The position numbers were made by a program, and so were the translations under genes. From contig NC_073693.1 in the NCBI RefSeq assembly GCF_029784155.1, positions 189,775,127 to 189,839,126 of the forward strand: a stretch of 64,000 nt of DNA, read 5' to 3'. Position 1 is the stretch's first letter, and the number at the start of each line of letters is the position of its first letter. Origin of the DNA: Uranotaenia lowii. Lineage: Eukaryota > Arthropoda > Insecta > Diptera > Culicidae. The notes below the pieces were generated by a model. The model did no database searches. It had not been told where the DNA came from and saw only the letters and a list, made by a program, of their open reading frames with translations. This document shows positions 11,436 to 24,300 of this stretch, in pieces.

Positions 11436-14400
11436 TTCAGATTTCAGATCCAGATTTCAAATTCAGATTTCAGATTCAGATTTCAGATTTCAGTTTTCAG
11501 ATTTCAGGTTCAGATTTCAGATTCAGATTTCAGATTCAGATTTCAGATTCAGATTTCAGATTCAGATTTCAGATTCAGATTTCAGATTCAGATTTCAGAT
11601 TCAGATTTCAGATTCAGATTTCAGATTCAGATTTCAGATTCAGATTTCAGATTCAGATTTCAGATTCAGATTTCAGATTCAGATTTCAGATTCAGATTTC
11701 AGATTCAGATTTCAGATTCAGATTTCAGATTCAGATTTCAGATTCAGATTTCAGATTCAGATTTCAGATTCAGATTTTAGATTCAGATTTCAGATTCAGA
11801 TTTCAGATTCGGATTTCAGATTGAGATTTCAGTTTTCAGATTTCAGATTCAGATTTCAGATTCAGATTCAGATTTCAGATTTCAGATTTCAAATTTCAGA
11901 TTTCAGATTTCAGATTTCAGATTCAGATTCAGATTTCAGATTTCAGATTCAGATTTCAGATTCAGATTTCAGATTCAGATTTCAGATTTCAGATTCCAGA
12001 TTTAGATTTCAGATTCAGATTTCAGATTCAGATTTCAGATTCAGATTTCAGATTCAGATTTCAGATTCAGATTCAGATTTCAGATTCAGATTTCAGATTC
12101 AGATTTCAGATTCAGATTTCAGATTTCAGATTCAGATTTCAGATTCAGATTTCAGATTCAGATTTCAGATTTCAGATTTCAGATTTCAGATTCAGATTTC
12201 AGATTTCAGATTTCAGATTTCAGATTCAGATTCAGATTTCAGATTTCAGATTCAGATTTCAGATTCAGATTTAGACTTAGATTTCAGATTTCAGATTTCA
12301 GATTTCAGATTAAGATTTCAGATTTCAGATTCAGATTTCAGATTTCAGATTTCAGATTTCAGATTTCAAATTTCAGATTTCAGATTTCAGATTTCAGATT
12401 CAGATTCAGATTTCAGATTCAGATTTCAGATTCAGATTTCAGATTTCAGATTTCAGATTTCAGATTCAGATTTCAGATTCAGATTTCAGATTCAGATTTC
12501 AGATTCAGATTTCAGATTCAGATTTCAGATTCAGATTTCAGATTCAGATTCAGATTTGAGATTCAGATTTCAGATTCAGATTTCAGATACAGATTTCAGA
12601 TTCAGATTTCAGATTCAGATTTCAGATTCAGATTTCAGATTCAAATTTCAGATTCAGATTTCAGATTCAGATTTCAGATTCAGATTTCAGATTCAGATTT
12701 CAGATTTCAGATTCAGATTTCAGATTCAGATTTCAGATTCAGATTTCAGATTCAGATTTCAGATTCAGATTTCAGATTCAGATTTCAGATTCAGATTTCA
12801 GATTCAGATTTCAGATTCAGATTTCAGATTCAGATTTCAGATTCAGATTTCAGATTCAGATTTCAGATTCAGATTTCAGATTCAGATTTCAGATTCAGAT
12901 TTCAGATTCAGATTTCAGATTCAGATTTCAGATTCAGATTTGAGATTCAGATTTCAGATTCAGATTTCAGATTCAGATTTCAGATTCAGATTTCAGATTC
13001 AGATTTCAGATTCAGATTTCAGATTCAGATTTCAGATTCAGATTTCAGATTCAGATTTCAGATTCAGATTTCAGATTCAGATTTCAGATTCAGATTTCAG
13101 ATTCAGATTTCAGATTCAGATTTCAGATTTCAGATTCAGATTTCAGATTCAGATTTCAGATTCAGATTTCAGATTCAGATTTCAGATTCAGATTTCAGAT
13201 TCAGATTTCAGATTCAGATTTCAGATTCAGATTTCAGATTCAGATTTCAGATTCAGATTTCAGATTCAGATTTCAGATTTCAGATTCAGATTTCAGATTC
13301 AGAATTCAGATTCAGATTTCAGATTCAGATTTCAGATTCAGATTTCAGATTCAGATTTCAGATTCAGATTTCAGATTCAGATTTCAGATTCAGATTTCAG
13401 ATTCAAATTTCATATTCAGATTTCAGATTCAGATTTCAGATTCAGATTTCAGATTCAGATTTCAGATTCAGATTTCAGATTCAGATTTCAGATTCAGATT
13501 TCAGATTCAGATTTCAGATTCAGATTTCAGATTCAGATTTCAGATTCAGATTTCAGATTCAGATTTCAGATTCAGATTTCAGATTCAGATTTCAGATTCA
13601 GATTTCAGATTCAGATTTCAGATTCAGATTTCAGATTCAGATTTCAGATTCAGATTTCAGATTCAGATTTCAGATTCAGATTTCAGATTCAGATTTCAGA
13701 TTCAGATTTCAGATTCAGATTTCAGATTCAGATTTCAGATTCAGATTTCAGATTCAGATTTCAGATTCAGATTTCAGATTCAGATTTCAGATTCAGATTT
13801 CAGATTCAGATTTCAGATTCAGATTTCAGATTCAGATTTCAGATTCAGATTTCAGATTCAGATTTCAGATTCAGATTTCAGATTCAGATTTCAGATTCAG
13901 ATTTCAGATTCAGATTTCAGATTCAGATTTCAGATTGAGATTTCAGATTCAGATTTCAGATTCAGATTTCAGATTCAGATTTCAGATTCAGATTTCAGAT
14001 TCAGATTTCAGATTCAGATTTCAGATTCAGATTTCAGATTCAGATTCAGATTTCAGATTAAGATTTCAGATTCAGATTTCAGATTTCAGATTCAGATTTC
14101 AGATTCAGATTTCAGATTCAGATTTCAGATTCAGATTTCAGATTCAGATTTCAGATTCAGATTTCAGATTCAGATTTCAGATTCAGATTTCAGATTCAGA
14201 TTTCAGATTCAGATTTCAGATTCAGATTTCAGATTCAGATTTCAGATTCAGATTTCAGATTCAGATTTCAGATTCAGATTTCAGATTCAGATTTCAGATT
14301 CAGATTTCAGATTCAGATTTCAGATTCAGATTTCAGATTCAGATTTCAGATTCAGATTTCAGATTCAGATTTCAGATTCAGATTTCAGATTCAGATTTCA

Positions 14401-17146
14401 GATTCAGATTTCAGATTCAGATTTCAGATTCAGATTTCAGATTTCAGATTGAGATCTCAGATTTCAGATTGAGATCTCAGATTTCAGATTCAGATTTCAG
14501 ATTCAGATTCAGATTTCAGATTCAGATTTCAGATTCAGATTTCAGATTCAGATTTCAGATTCAGATTTCAGATTCAGATTTCAGATTCAGATTTCAGATT
14601 CAGATTTCAGATTCAGATTTCAGATTCAGATTTCAGATTCAGATTTCAGATTCAGATTTCAGATTCAGATTTCAGATTCAGATTTCAGATTCAGATTTCA
14701 GATTCAGATTTCAGATTCAGATTTCAGATTCAGATTTCAGATTCAGATTTCAGATTCAGATTTCAGATTCAGATTTCAGATTCAGATTTCAGATTCAGAT
14801 TTCAGATTCAGATTTCAGATTCAGATTTCAGATTCAGATTTCAGATTCAGATTTCAGATTCAGATTTCAGATTCAGATTTCAGATTCAGATTTCGGATTC
14901 AGATTTCAGATTCAGATTTCAGATTCAGATTTCAGATTCAGATTTCAGATTCAGATTTCAGATTCAGATTTCAGATTCAGATTTCAGATTCAGATTTCAG
15001 ATTCAGATTTCAGATTCAGATTTCAGATTCAGATTTCAGATTCAGATTTCAGATTCAGATTTCAGATTCAGATTTCAGATTCAGATTTCAGATTCAGATT
15101 TCAGATTCAGATTTCAGATTCAGATTTCAGATTCAGATTTCAGATTCAGATTTCAGATTCAGATTTCAGATTCAGATTTCAGATTCAGATTTCAGATTCA
15201 GATTTCAGATTCAGATTTCAGATTCAGATTTCAGATTCAGATTTCAGATTCAGATTTCAGATTCAGATTTCAGATTCAGATTTCAGATTCAGATTTCAGA
15301 TTCAGATTTCAGATTCAGATTTCAGATTCAGATTTCAGATTCAGATTTCAGATTCAGATTTCAGATTCAGATTTCAGATTCAGATTTCAGATTCAGATTT
15401 CAGATTTCAGATTCAGATTTCAGATTCAGATTTCAGATTCAGATTTCAGATTCAGATTTCAGATTCAGATTTCAGATTCAGATTTCAGATTCAGATTTCA
15501 GATTCAGATTTCAGATTCAGATTTCAGATTCAGATTTCAGATTCAGATTTCAGATTCAGATTTCAGATTCAGATTTCAGATTCAGATCTCAGATTCAGAT
15601 TTCAGATTCAGATTTCAGATTCAGATTCAGATTTCAGATTCAGATTTCAGATTCAGATTTCAGATTCAGATTTCAGATTCAGATTTCAGATTCAGATTTC
15701 AGATTCAGATTTCAGATTCAGATTTCAGATTCAGATTTCAGATTCAGATTTCAGATTCAGATTTCAGATTCAGATTTCAGATTCAGATTTCAGATTCAGA
15801 TTTCAGATTCAGATTTCAGATTCAGATTTCAGATTCAGATTTCAGATTCAGATTTCAGATTCAGATTTCAGATTCAGATTTCAGATTCAGATTTCAGATT
15901 CAGATTTCAGATTCAGATTTCAGATTCAGATTTCAGATTCAGATTTCAGATTCAGATTTCAGATTCAGATTTCAGATTCAGATTTCAGATTCAGATTTCA
16001 GATTCAGATTTCAGATTCAGATTTCAGATTCAGATTTCAGATTCAGATTTCAGATTCAGATTTCAGATTCAGATTTCAGATTCAGATTTCAGATTCAGAT
16101 TTCAGATTCAGATTTCAGATTTCAGATTCAGATTTCAGATTCAGATTTCAGATTCAGATTTCAGATTCAGATTTCAGATTCAGATTTCAGATTCAGATTT
16201 CAGATTCAGATTTCAGATTCAGATTTCAGATTCAGATTTCAGATTCAGATTTCAGATTCAGATTTCAGATTCAGATTTCAGATTCAGATTTCAGATTCAG
16301 ATTTCAGATTCAGATTTCAGATTCAGATTTCAGATTCAGATTTCAGATTCAGATTTCAGATTCAGATTTCAGATTCAGATTTCAGATTCAGATTTCAGAT
16401 TCAGATTTCAGATTCAGATTTCAGATTCAGATTTCAGATTCAGATTTCAGATTCAGATTTCAGATTCAGATTTCAGATTCAGATTTGAGATTCAGATTTC
16501 AGATTCAGATTTCAGATTCAGATTTCAGATTCAGATTCAGATTTCAGATTCAGATTTCAGATTCAGATTTCAGATTCAGATTTCAGATTCAGATTTCAGA
16601 TTCAGATTTCAGATTCAGATTTCAGATTCAGATTTCAGATTCAGATTTCAGATTCAGATTTCAGATTCAGATTTCAGATTCAGATTTCAGATTCAGATTT
16701 CAGATTCAGATTTCAGATTCAGATTTCAGATTCAGATTTCAGATTCAGATTTCAGATTCAGATTTCAGATTCAGATTTCAGATTCAGATTTCAGATTCAG
16801 ATTTCAGATTCAGATTTCAGATTCAGATTTCAGATTCAGATTTCAGATTCAGATTTCAGATTCAGATTTCAGATTCAGATTTCAGATTCAGATTTCAGAT
16901 TCAGATTTCAGATTCAGATTTCAGATTTCAGATTCAGATTTCAGATTCAGATTTCAGATTCAGATTTCAGATTCAGATTTCAGATTCAGATTTCAGATTC
17001 AGATTTCAGATTCAGATTCAGATTTCAGATTCAGATTTCAGATTCAAATTTCAGATTCAGATTTCAGATTCAGATTTCAGATTTCAGATTCAGATTTCAG
17101 ATTCAGACTACAGATTCAGATTTCAGATTCAGATTTCAGATTGAGA
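11436..17146 (+). repeat. 13-bp satellite array 2 (intron 1, about 440 units)
   Basis: Tandem ATTTCAGATTCAG on the plus strand, the exact reverse complement of array 1. The stretch 11820-12450 is the least regular: many units there are only the 7-bp ATTTCAG or 6-bp ATTCAG word. From 12450 to 17090 the array is very homogeneous, with rare changes such as two AGATTGAGATCTCAG blocks at about 14448-14480. The array lies in intron 1 in the sense direction of the host gene. The unit has no stop codon in any plus-strand frame, so 863- and 1069-codon frames exist, but they are a by-product of the repeat and not genes. Confidence 0.97.
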
Positions 17147-17425
17147 TCTCGGTTTTAGGTTTAAGATTCTTATTTTGATTGCATTATTATCAGACTTAGC
17201 GTTCAGGTTCTTCAGTGCAGATTCAAATTCCAGTGGGAATTTGTAAGAGTAAAACAATCATTAGAAAGGGAACCAGAAATATTTTTTTTTCAACAGAATT
17301 TGTTGAACAAATAAGTTTGCACGATCAACAGCGATTAAGACGTTTAATTCCTTGATTGCACTGTTTTTTCTTTAGTGGAAACCTAAAAGCATTCGAAGGA
17401 AATGAATGACAAAGAAGTCACCTTG
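17147..17425 (+). other. Intron 1 sequence between satellite and hAT element
   Basis: Non-repetitive AT-rich intron sequence. No feature is supported apart from satellite-like words at the array edge. Confidence 0.5.
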
Positions 17426-17433
17426 TTTCCGAT
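17426..17433. repeat. 8-bp target site duplication, left (TTTCCGAT)
   Basis: Direct duplication TTTCCGAT immediately left of the hAT-like terminus. The identical partner is at 21371-21378. Confidence 0.85.
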
Positions 17434-19295
17434 CAGTGGTTTTCAAACTTTTTTCACTCACCGCCCCCTTTTGCAAAAATTTTGAACTCAACGCCCCCCT
17501 GAGTAAATTTTTAGAAATTCTAAAAAAATGATAATCTGGATCGTTGAAAAATCTTCAGCTTTTGGTTTTATGTTGATGTAAGAATCAAATCAAAATTCTT
17601 TCAAATTTATATGAGGCCCTAAGAGCCAAGGGGTGGGGGGCAAAGTTGCCGAAATCACAGAAAAAAAACTATAATTTCACAGAATTTTTAGCCAGTTTCC
17701 GTCACAGAATCTGTGTCACGAACACAGAATTCTAGGAATATTCACAGATTTCACAGAATTTTAAAAGTTTGGACGTTTTTTTTTATAATTCAATTTTTAA
17801 TTTAAAATTATTTAAATTTAAAATTATCTTTGAATGGGAAAAATATGATAAAATTGGTAATGTTAATTGATTTTTCTGAAGCAATATTAAAAAATAGCGC
17901 AATTTGACATGATTTTGATACCCAACTTGGGAATATAATAAGTGTAGAAATGGTCAAACGATGCTCTATATTTCAAACTACATCTCGTGATTTATCAGAT
18001 TTTTAGAATTTTATTTTCATACTATTTCCTTCGAAATAAAAATGCAATCTTTAGAAAAAAAATGCAAAGTTTCCTGGACAATTCCTTAAACTGATTTATT
18101 GATTGTTTTGATATAATATCAAATATCTAAAATTTTTGTAAACAAAATTCTATATTCACAAATAATTTGTATTATTTAATACAAACTAATTACTGTCCAG
18201 TCGGCGAAATAACGTAAAAGGACAGTATAATTTCTTGATATCTGAAATTGAGTCATGTTCAAAGTTATATCGCATTCACGGGTCTTAAGACTAAATTAGA
18301 TTCGAATGACTGAATTCCGGCAATATCAGTGATAACAGAATGGATTAAAAGTTTATCCATTGACAATGGCACAATTGATTTTTTCAATCAATTGAAACAA
18401 AGATAAACAAGTAAAAACGTAAAGTAAAAATCACTTACCTGAAATAATTCTTTCATATTCGTTCCAAAAAGCTATCACCAAATCACAGATGAATACTTTT
18501 TGCACAGATTTTTTCGAAGGTTTTGTCTGTTTAGCAGATTTTTTAAGACACCACTTTTTTGAATTATCAAGCATTGCCATATAAAATTAATCTTTTTAAG
18601 TAAAACTCAAAATAATTATAGGGGAGAGTGGGGTATCGTGGGCCATGGGGAAACGTGGGCCACTTGTAATATCTCAGATGTGTGTTGAGATAAAAATCTT
18701 AAACCAACTGTCATCGTCGTTGCTTTGCGTGAGCATGTATTCCTACATGGTTTTGACTGAAATACGCATCATATGCTTCTTTCATTTATCAAGCTAAAAA
18801 AAGTTAGAGAAAATTACTTACATAATTAAAAAAACACCCGCTAATTTCATCGATGGGGAACCTAAAGTGCATAAAAAAAAATATGCTCATACGCTTATGA
18901 TCTTATTTTGGTCATGATCTTTCACGCGGAAAAGGAATTTTTGATGAAACATCAATAAGTCACACAAACGCAACCAATTTGTAAATCATAGCTTGTGGGG
19001 AATCGTGGGCCACACATCTTAAATCACCTACATTTTTATGTTTTTATACACATTCAGAACTTAAAATACGTTTTACCTATCTGCAAAGTTTTCTTAAGCC
19101 AAATGAAGAGTTATGAAAAATATTTTGTCCATCCTATATAAGAAATTTTGCCAAAACGTTCGCGAGCCAGGTTTTGGAATCTATGCGATCATACACCGCT
19201 CTCTTTTTTATTTAATCATCTGAAATTGCTTTTAAGTAACGAAATGAATTAAGAAATCACAGTTTTGGGTCAACTCATAAACTTTGCATGTTATT

Positions 19296-19410
19296 TGGTC
19301 AATTTGGATTTGGTGGCCCACGATTCCCCACCATTTTTCAAAATCCAAAAAATATTGCTTTTTTTTCAAACAGTCAGAATTTGGGGAAAATAACTTATTA
19401 AAAAATTTAA
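19296..19410 (+). repeat. 115-bp target duplication, left copy
   Basis: A direct repeat of 115 bp, TGGTCAATTTGG to AAATTTAA, matches 20851-20964. The only difference noted is one T in a poly-T run. The two copies flank the LINE fragment exactly. Confidence 0.85.
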
Positions 19411-20659
19411 CCAATTCTGGCCTATGGGTGTCTAGTGTGGTGGCAGAAAGGAGAAGTTGCAACAGTTCGGACTAAACTAAATCACCTTCAAAGAATGTGT
19501 CTTTTGGGGATGTCCGGATCGTTCACTACAACTCCTACTGCAGCACTAGAGGCTCTGTTTTCTATCAAACCTCTACACTTGTTCCTAAAACAGGAAGCCT
19601 TCTCATGTGCTTTTCGTCTACAGGCAGTTGGTCTCTGGCTGTCAGGAAATATCGAAAGATCATCGAGTCATACAAATGTGTGGCCTGAATTAGTTAGATT
19701 AAACAAGTTTAATCTAGCGCCAAACGATTTAACACTCTCTAGTAGTTTTCCCTACATGGGGTTTAAAGTCAAATTTCCTTCTCCTCAAGAATGGTTATCA
19801 GGTTTCGTAGAGGACCAAATGTCCTCTCATATTGTATTCTATACTGACGGTTCATTATCAAACGGCCGTGCAGGTGCAGGAATTTACTGTCACGAGTTGA
19901 ACATAGAATATGCTCAACCTCTAGGAAAATATTGTACAGTCTTTCAGGCTGAGCTATATGCTATTATGTATGGAGTGCAAATTGCACTTCAAAAGAAGAT
20001 TATGTTCAGAACAATTTATTTCTGTTCGGATAGCCAAGCAGCTATCAAATCACTCAGTGCTTCCAGTTCTAGATCAAAACTGGGCATGCCGGAAAGCAAT
20101 CGAAGAACTTGCTGAAGGCAATGGATTAAACCTTCTATGGGTACCCGGACATAAGGGAATTTTTGGAAACGAATGCGCCGACGAACTCGCTAGAGCTGGG
20201 TCGGAAAAGGAATTTTACGGACCAGAGCCGTCTGTCCCAATATCACCATGTTGGTTCAGAAACCAAATTCAAACTTGGTCCTCTAACCAGCATGAACGAT
20301 ACTGGGAAGAGTTGGACACTTGTCGTCAAACTAAATTATTTTTACAAAAACCATCTCCAATCATATCGAGTTACTTATTAACTTTAAATAAATCTCATTG
20401 CAGCATCTTGATCAGAGCACTCTCCGGTCATTGTAAACTCAACTATCACATGCACAACATTCAGCGTGCTGAATCTCCAGTATGTGGTAGTTGTGAATCA
20501 GATGTGGAAGATCCCTTCCATCTTATATGTAACTGTCCCTCATTTACCAGACTACGTTTTCGTACTCTGGGATCTTACGCTTTAAGCGAATCTGAGTTTG
20601 AGAAATTAAACTTAAAAAACATTCTATCATTCCTTACCGAATGTAGAAAAGAGCTTTAA
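19411..20659 (+). pseudogene. RNase H-domain remnant of a LINE pol gene, frameshifted
   Basis: The first frame covers 19411-20115 and the second covers the C terminus to the stop at 20659, with a +1 shift near 20055-20075. RNase H residues are all visible: D in FYTDGSLSNG, E in QAELYAIMYG, D in FCSDSQAAI, and the late HKGIFGNECADELARAG block with its H, N and D. A zinc-knuckle-like CGSCESDVEDPFHLICNC follows near the end. RNase H would remove RNA from the cDNA hybrid during reverse transcription. The endonuclease and most of the reverse transcriptase are missing, so this copy is dead. Confidence 0.8.
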
Positions 20660-20850
20660 TGCTAATAATCCCTAGTGGAAAGGCTTTATGCCATCTTAAA
20701 TAGATTGAATTTATTTCTTCCTTTTATAGGTTTTTCAGGTTTCTCAGGTAAATGATGAAATCTTGGATAAAAAAAGGCTAGGCACAATTTTCCCGTATGT
20801 TTGGATAACGTGCCGCTATTAAGCCTACCCCCATTCTGATACCTGATACC
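19411..20850 (+). mobile_element. 5'-truncated non-LTR retrotransposon with RNase H domain
   Basis: The 1440-bp insert starts in mid-codon-frame inside the reverse transcriptase C-terminal region (PILAYGCLVWWQKG at 19411) and ends in a short tandem tail, CTGATACCTGATACCT. It is flanked by the 115-bp direct repeat. A reverse transcriptase tail followed by RNase H and a C-terminal CxxC...H...C motif points to the I/R1/Loa group of LINEs. The tail of tandem CTGATAC rather than poly(A) also fits that group. Confidence 0.8.
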
Positions 20851-20964
20851 TGGTCAATTTGGATTTGGTGGCCCACGATTCCCCACCATTTTTCAAAATC
20901 CAAAAAATATTGCTTTTTTTCAAACAGTCAGAATTTGGGGAAAATAACTTATTAAAAAATTTAA
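20851..20964 (+). repeat. 115-bp target duplication, right copy
   Basis: 114-bp copy of 19296-19410, one T shorter in the poly-T run. It directly follows the CTGATACC tail of the LINE fragment. Confidence 0.85.
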
Positions 20965-21378
20965 AACAAATACCTTATGGTACCTTGAAAATGTAGAAAA
21001 CCATACCATTTTTTTATTTCATTTTATCTTTTATTATAAAGAAGTTATGGAACAACGAAAAAAAGTGGCCCATGATTCCCCACTCTCCCATACAAAACAA
21101 GACCAAAAAAAATTTGCTTGCAGCTGTGTGATATTATCGATATTTTAGTCTTGAGCCTGATGTTTAGTTTTGTAACGAAATTTCATTGTTTTGCATCGAA
21201 TTTACTCGTTTTTATTAAAAATCTACGTTGCTTCGTGATTTGTGAATTATGACCTCACCGCCCCCCTAAGCCCTTCCAACGCCCCCCAAATCTCAAAATC
21301 GAGCACACCGCCCCCCTGGAAGCTTTCAACGCCCCCAAGGGGGCGGTAGGGACCACTTTGAAAACCACTGTTTCCGAT

Positions 21379-24300
21379 GTACCCCCAAATTATTTATCAA
21401 TACCTATTATTAATGAGTTTCGTGATCAATTGTTTGGTTTCCTTCAACTAGTTTCCCAATCGGATGTTTTCGATGATATGCTCCAACGATTACCAAAAAC
21501 TGACAAAATTAATACTCGGTAGCAAAAATGCATTCTATACCACTTAACCAATTGTATAAAGCTAGCTGATCCGATCCCTCATAATGGCGGTGGTGAACTT
21601 GAGGCTATAACTGTCTCCTCAAAACTAATTTCGACTGTAGAATACGTTTATGTAGGAACAATTGAACTGTATAGATAAAAAGCCGGGTCGGGGTGGGGTC
21701 GTTCATCAGTGTCCGCGACCTACCGAATGAGCACAAACGAAGCGCTTCAATGAATGATTTTATGTCGTACGTAGGTCTACATTAGATGAAGGCAACGACG
21801 ACGACGACAACGGACACGGACCCAGTGATCCATAACTGATTGTCGACTTGTTTTTGTTTGCTTTTTGATATTTATCGATTGATGGCGTGTTGTGGCTACA
21901 ATACTTTAAACCGCAGACCGTTGGCAAAATATTCCCGGCCTGCCAGAATCAATTTCCAGCAGCAGCGTGTGAAAGTATACTCCACAGGCGGATTTCGATA
22001 GTTTTTGATTGATGGGGAAAAAATTATGTAGTGTTTACACTACTTGAAGAAACTACTAAATGAAGCCCTCTCGATAAGACTCAAGTAGATACCTAGGAAG
22101 AAAAGTATAGTGAAAAGGGAATACCGAACTGATCGAGAGCAGCTGTTCTTCGAGATAGAACTCACTTGTTGTGTCGAAGAACATTCGAAATCTTGGTGGC
22201 ACCAGAATTCACGATCTTCTTCATTTTCCACCATTCATTAGAGCCTGGGAGTTCTAGATTCAATGGGAACAGATCCCGTCTCATGCCAGCCTGCCGTTGT
22301 TCCATCTATTCATCCATCCATCCGTCCATTCGTCGGTTTGTCGGCCGCCATCCAGAACAGGTTTTTATCTTCTCTGTTGTGTCGTAATTAAACACTTCCT
22401 CTTGGAGACCGGCTGATCTTATTCACATACCATGAAGACGATGACGTTGAATTCTTGGAGGTTTTTATCGGTAATCGAGGACGGGCCTCTTTATAATGTT
22501 TTGTCCGAGTAGTTGTTTTGTCATTAAAATGTTTTAAATCATTTAAAGAAAAATGAATTTGAATATTTTTGAAATTGAAGCCACTTCCTACATTTAAGCA
22601 TTTAAAAATAGAATAAACGTTCCAAAATACAAAGACACATTTCATGCGTTTCTACGCTAACAAAATTTTTATTCCAAAGCGAATAAAAAGGCGAACTGGT
22701 TAAAAATTTGAAATTCTGAAATCACATTAACATTTTTTTATAAAAAAAGTGTAGTGTCAGACTTGGGGTAACATGCAACACGATTGAACTTCAAGAACTT
22801 AAAAAAATATAATGTTAACAGTTATTCATACGGTTTATGCACCAAAAGCAACTATTTTGATTGGACATCACATAAATGTTCTGAAAAAAATTGTCAGTTT
22901 TTTTTGTAATTTTTAATGGCTTAGAGAATGGGGAAACTGGCAACAGCTTTTTTCAATGAGAAATGTAAAGAAAACATCTGAAAAACTTATCAACGTTCTC
23001 AATGATTGTCCTAAAGTTTCATCCCTCGTTCAACAAGTTTGAATTACAAGACTCTTTCAAAGATATTTTTGAAAAAAAAAGTTTAGTAAGAGAAGTAGGG
23101 GAAAGTTTTAGTGATCTTTTGCGTGCCTTAAATTATAAATCGCCCAACAGTTTTACAGCCGAATCCAAATTTTTGTTATGTTTAAATCAAATTCTCATCT
23201 TGTTTTGTCAATAAAGTCGGTACACATAATTACAATATATTCTACCTACTTACGCCAAACCAAAAAAATTGGATGTGTGATCCCAAGCAACCTAAAGTCT
23301 CGTTAAAAAGGTCGAACACAGCTTAATCATCATAATCAATGTGCTGAAGTTCGTTTTATTCAGCCCAAAATTTAAGTTCTTATTGAAACTTTGAAGTTCT
23401 ATTATAGATTTGAACGGCCTTCTATTCAGCCCACAAGCAAACGTTTAATCAGCAAAAACAAAAAATGATTCTCCTCTCCTCTCTTACTTTGGTCACCACC
23501 AGGCTCAGATTCATGATTAAACTCACGATTCCAATTTAAGATTCAGTTTCAAGATTCAATATTCAGATTCGAGATTCAGATTTAAGACTCAGATTCAAGA
23601 TTATGATTCAAGGTTAAGTATATCCTGACACAAAATCCACTTAAAAGATTCTCATCACACTTCTATACAGGATTAAATAGAACGTACTAACTCAAACAAA
23701 AAATCTTCAAAAAAGTGTATAAAATTTCAAATGCTGACAAAAAACGTTGAAAATTGACTTGAAACAGTGCCAACTATTGCGCCGTTCAAAAGTTACATTT
23801 CAAATTTTCTGCCAATTTTTGCCCAGTTTTCGAAAAGGCGTAATCGTATATAAACTCATAATGAAACTAATGCAGCTCTAAAATAGACGGGTCAATTCAT
23901 TGCTAAATAAATTTAATAAGAGTTATTTTTGGCTGGACAGAATTTCACTTCCTTTATTTTTGCACTACTGAGGCAGTAAAAATAACTAACAGTTTTGGAA
24001 TAAGTTTTTGCACTTCTTCGGCGGTTATCTTCAGAGGACGAATCGGCAATATCCAATCAATTAGGAACATTCTTGCCGATCAGTCTTACCCATCAAAAAA
24101 CTGATTCTAGTCATCTCAAAGCAGGTTACTTTCGAGTATCGCTTTTGCATCCCATTGTTCAAAATTCTGCACTTCTTGCTTGAAGAAAAGAGCAATAAAC
24201 TTTTAAAATATTTTTCCATTATGCAACGTAACGAAAGTTTCATGAAACTTCAACAGCGATTTTCTTGAAACATGCCAAACAGTTCATACAACCTGTTAAA

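Larger units (their letters stand above)
18621..21090. mobile_element. TA-flanked MITE nested in the hAT element
   Basis: The left end GGGGAGAGTGGGGTATCGTG and the right end, whose reverse complement is TGGGAGAGTGGGGAATCATG, form an inverted repeat of more than 20 bp. TA flanks both ends (18619-18620, 21091-21092). GTGGGCCAC-type words recur inside. No transposase is seen. Removing the LINE fragment and its duplicated target leaves about 915 bp. The TA target suggests Tc1/mariner-type mobilisation, and a similar architecture is found in the MITE at 44222-45262. Confidence 0.7.
17434..21370. mobile_element. hAT-like DNA transposon, non-autonomous, with 8-bp target duplication
   Basis: The ends are CAGTGGTTTTCAAACTT (17434) and the inverted AAGTGGTTTTC-type end finishing ACTTTGAAAACCACTG at 21370. 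An identical 8-bp duplication TTTCCGAT flanks both sides (17426-17433 and 21371-21378). The CAGTGG terminus and 8-bp duplication are hAT hallmarks. Both subterminal regions carry ACCGCCCCC/GGGGGCGGT words. No transposase frame is present. Of 3937 bp, about 2470 is a second nested element, so the original hAT copy was about 1.5 kb. Confidence 0.85.

Noticed and set aside
11347..17144. Very long plus-strand reading frames (863 and 1069 codons) with FRFRFQIQISDSD repeats
   Set aside because: They result from the 13-bp satellite, whose unit has no stop in any sense frame. All three frames are equally open and there is no other coding evidence.
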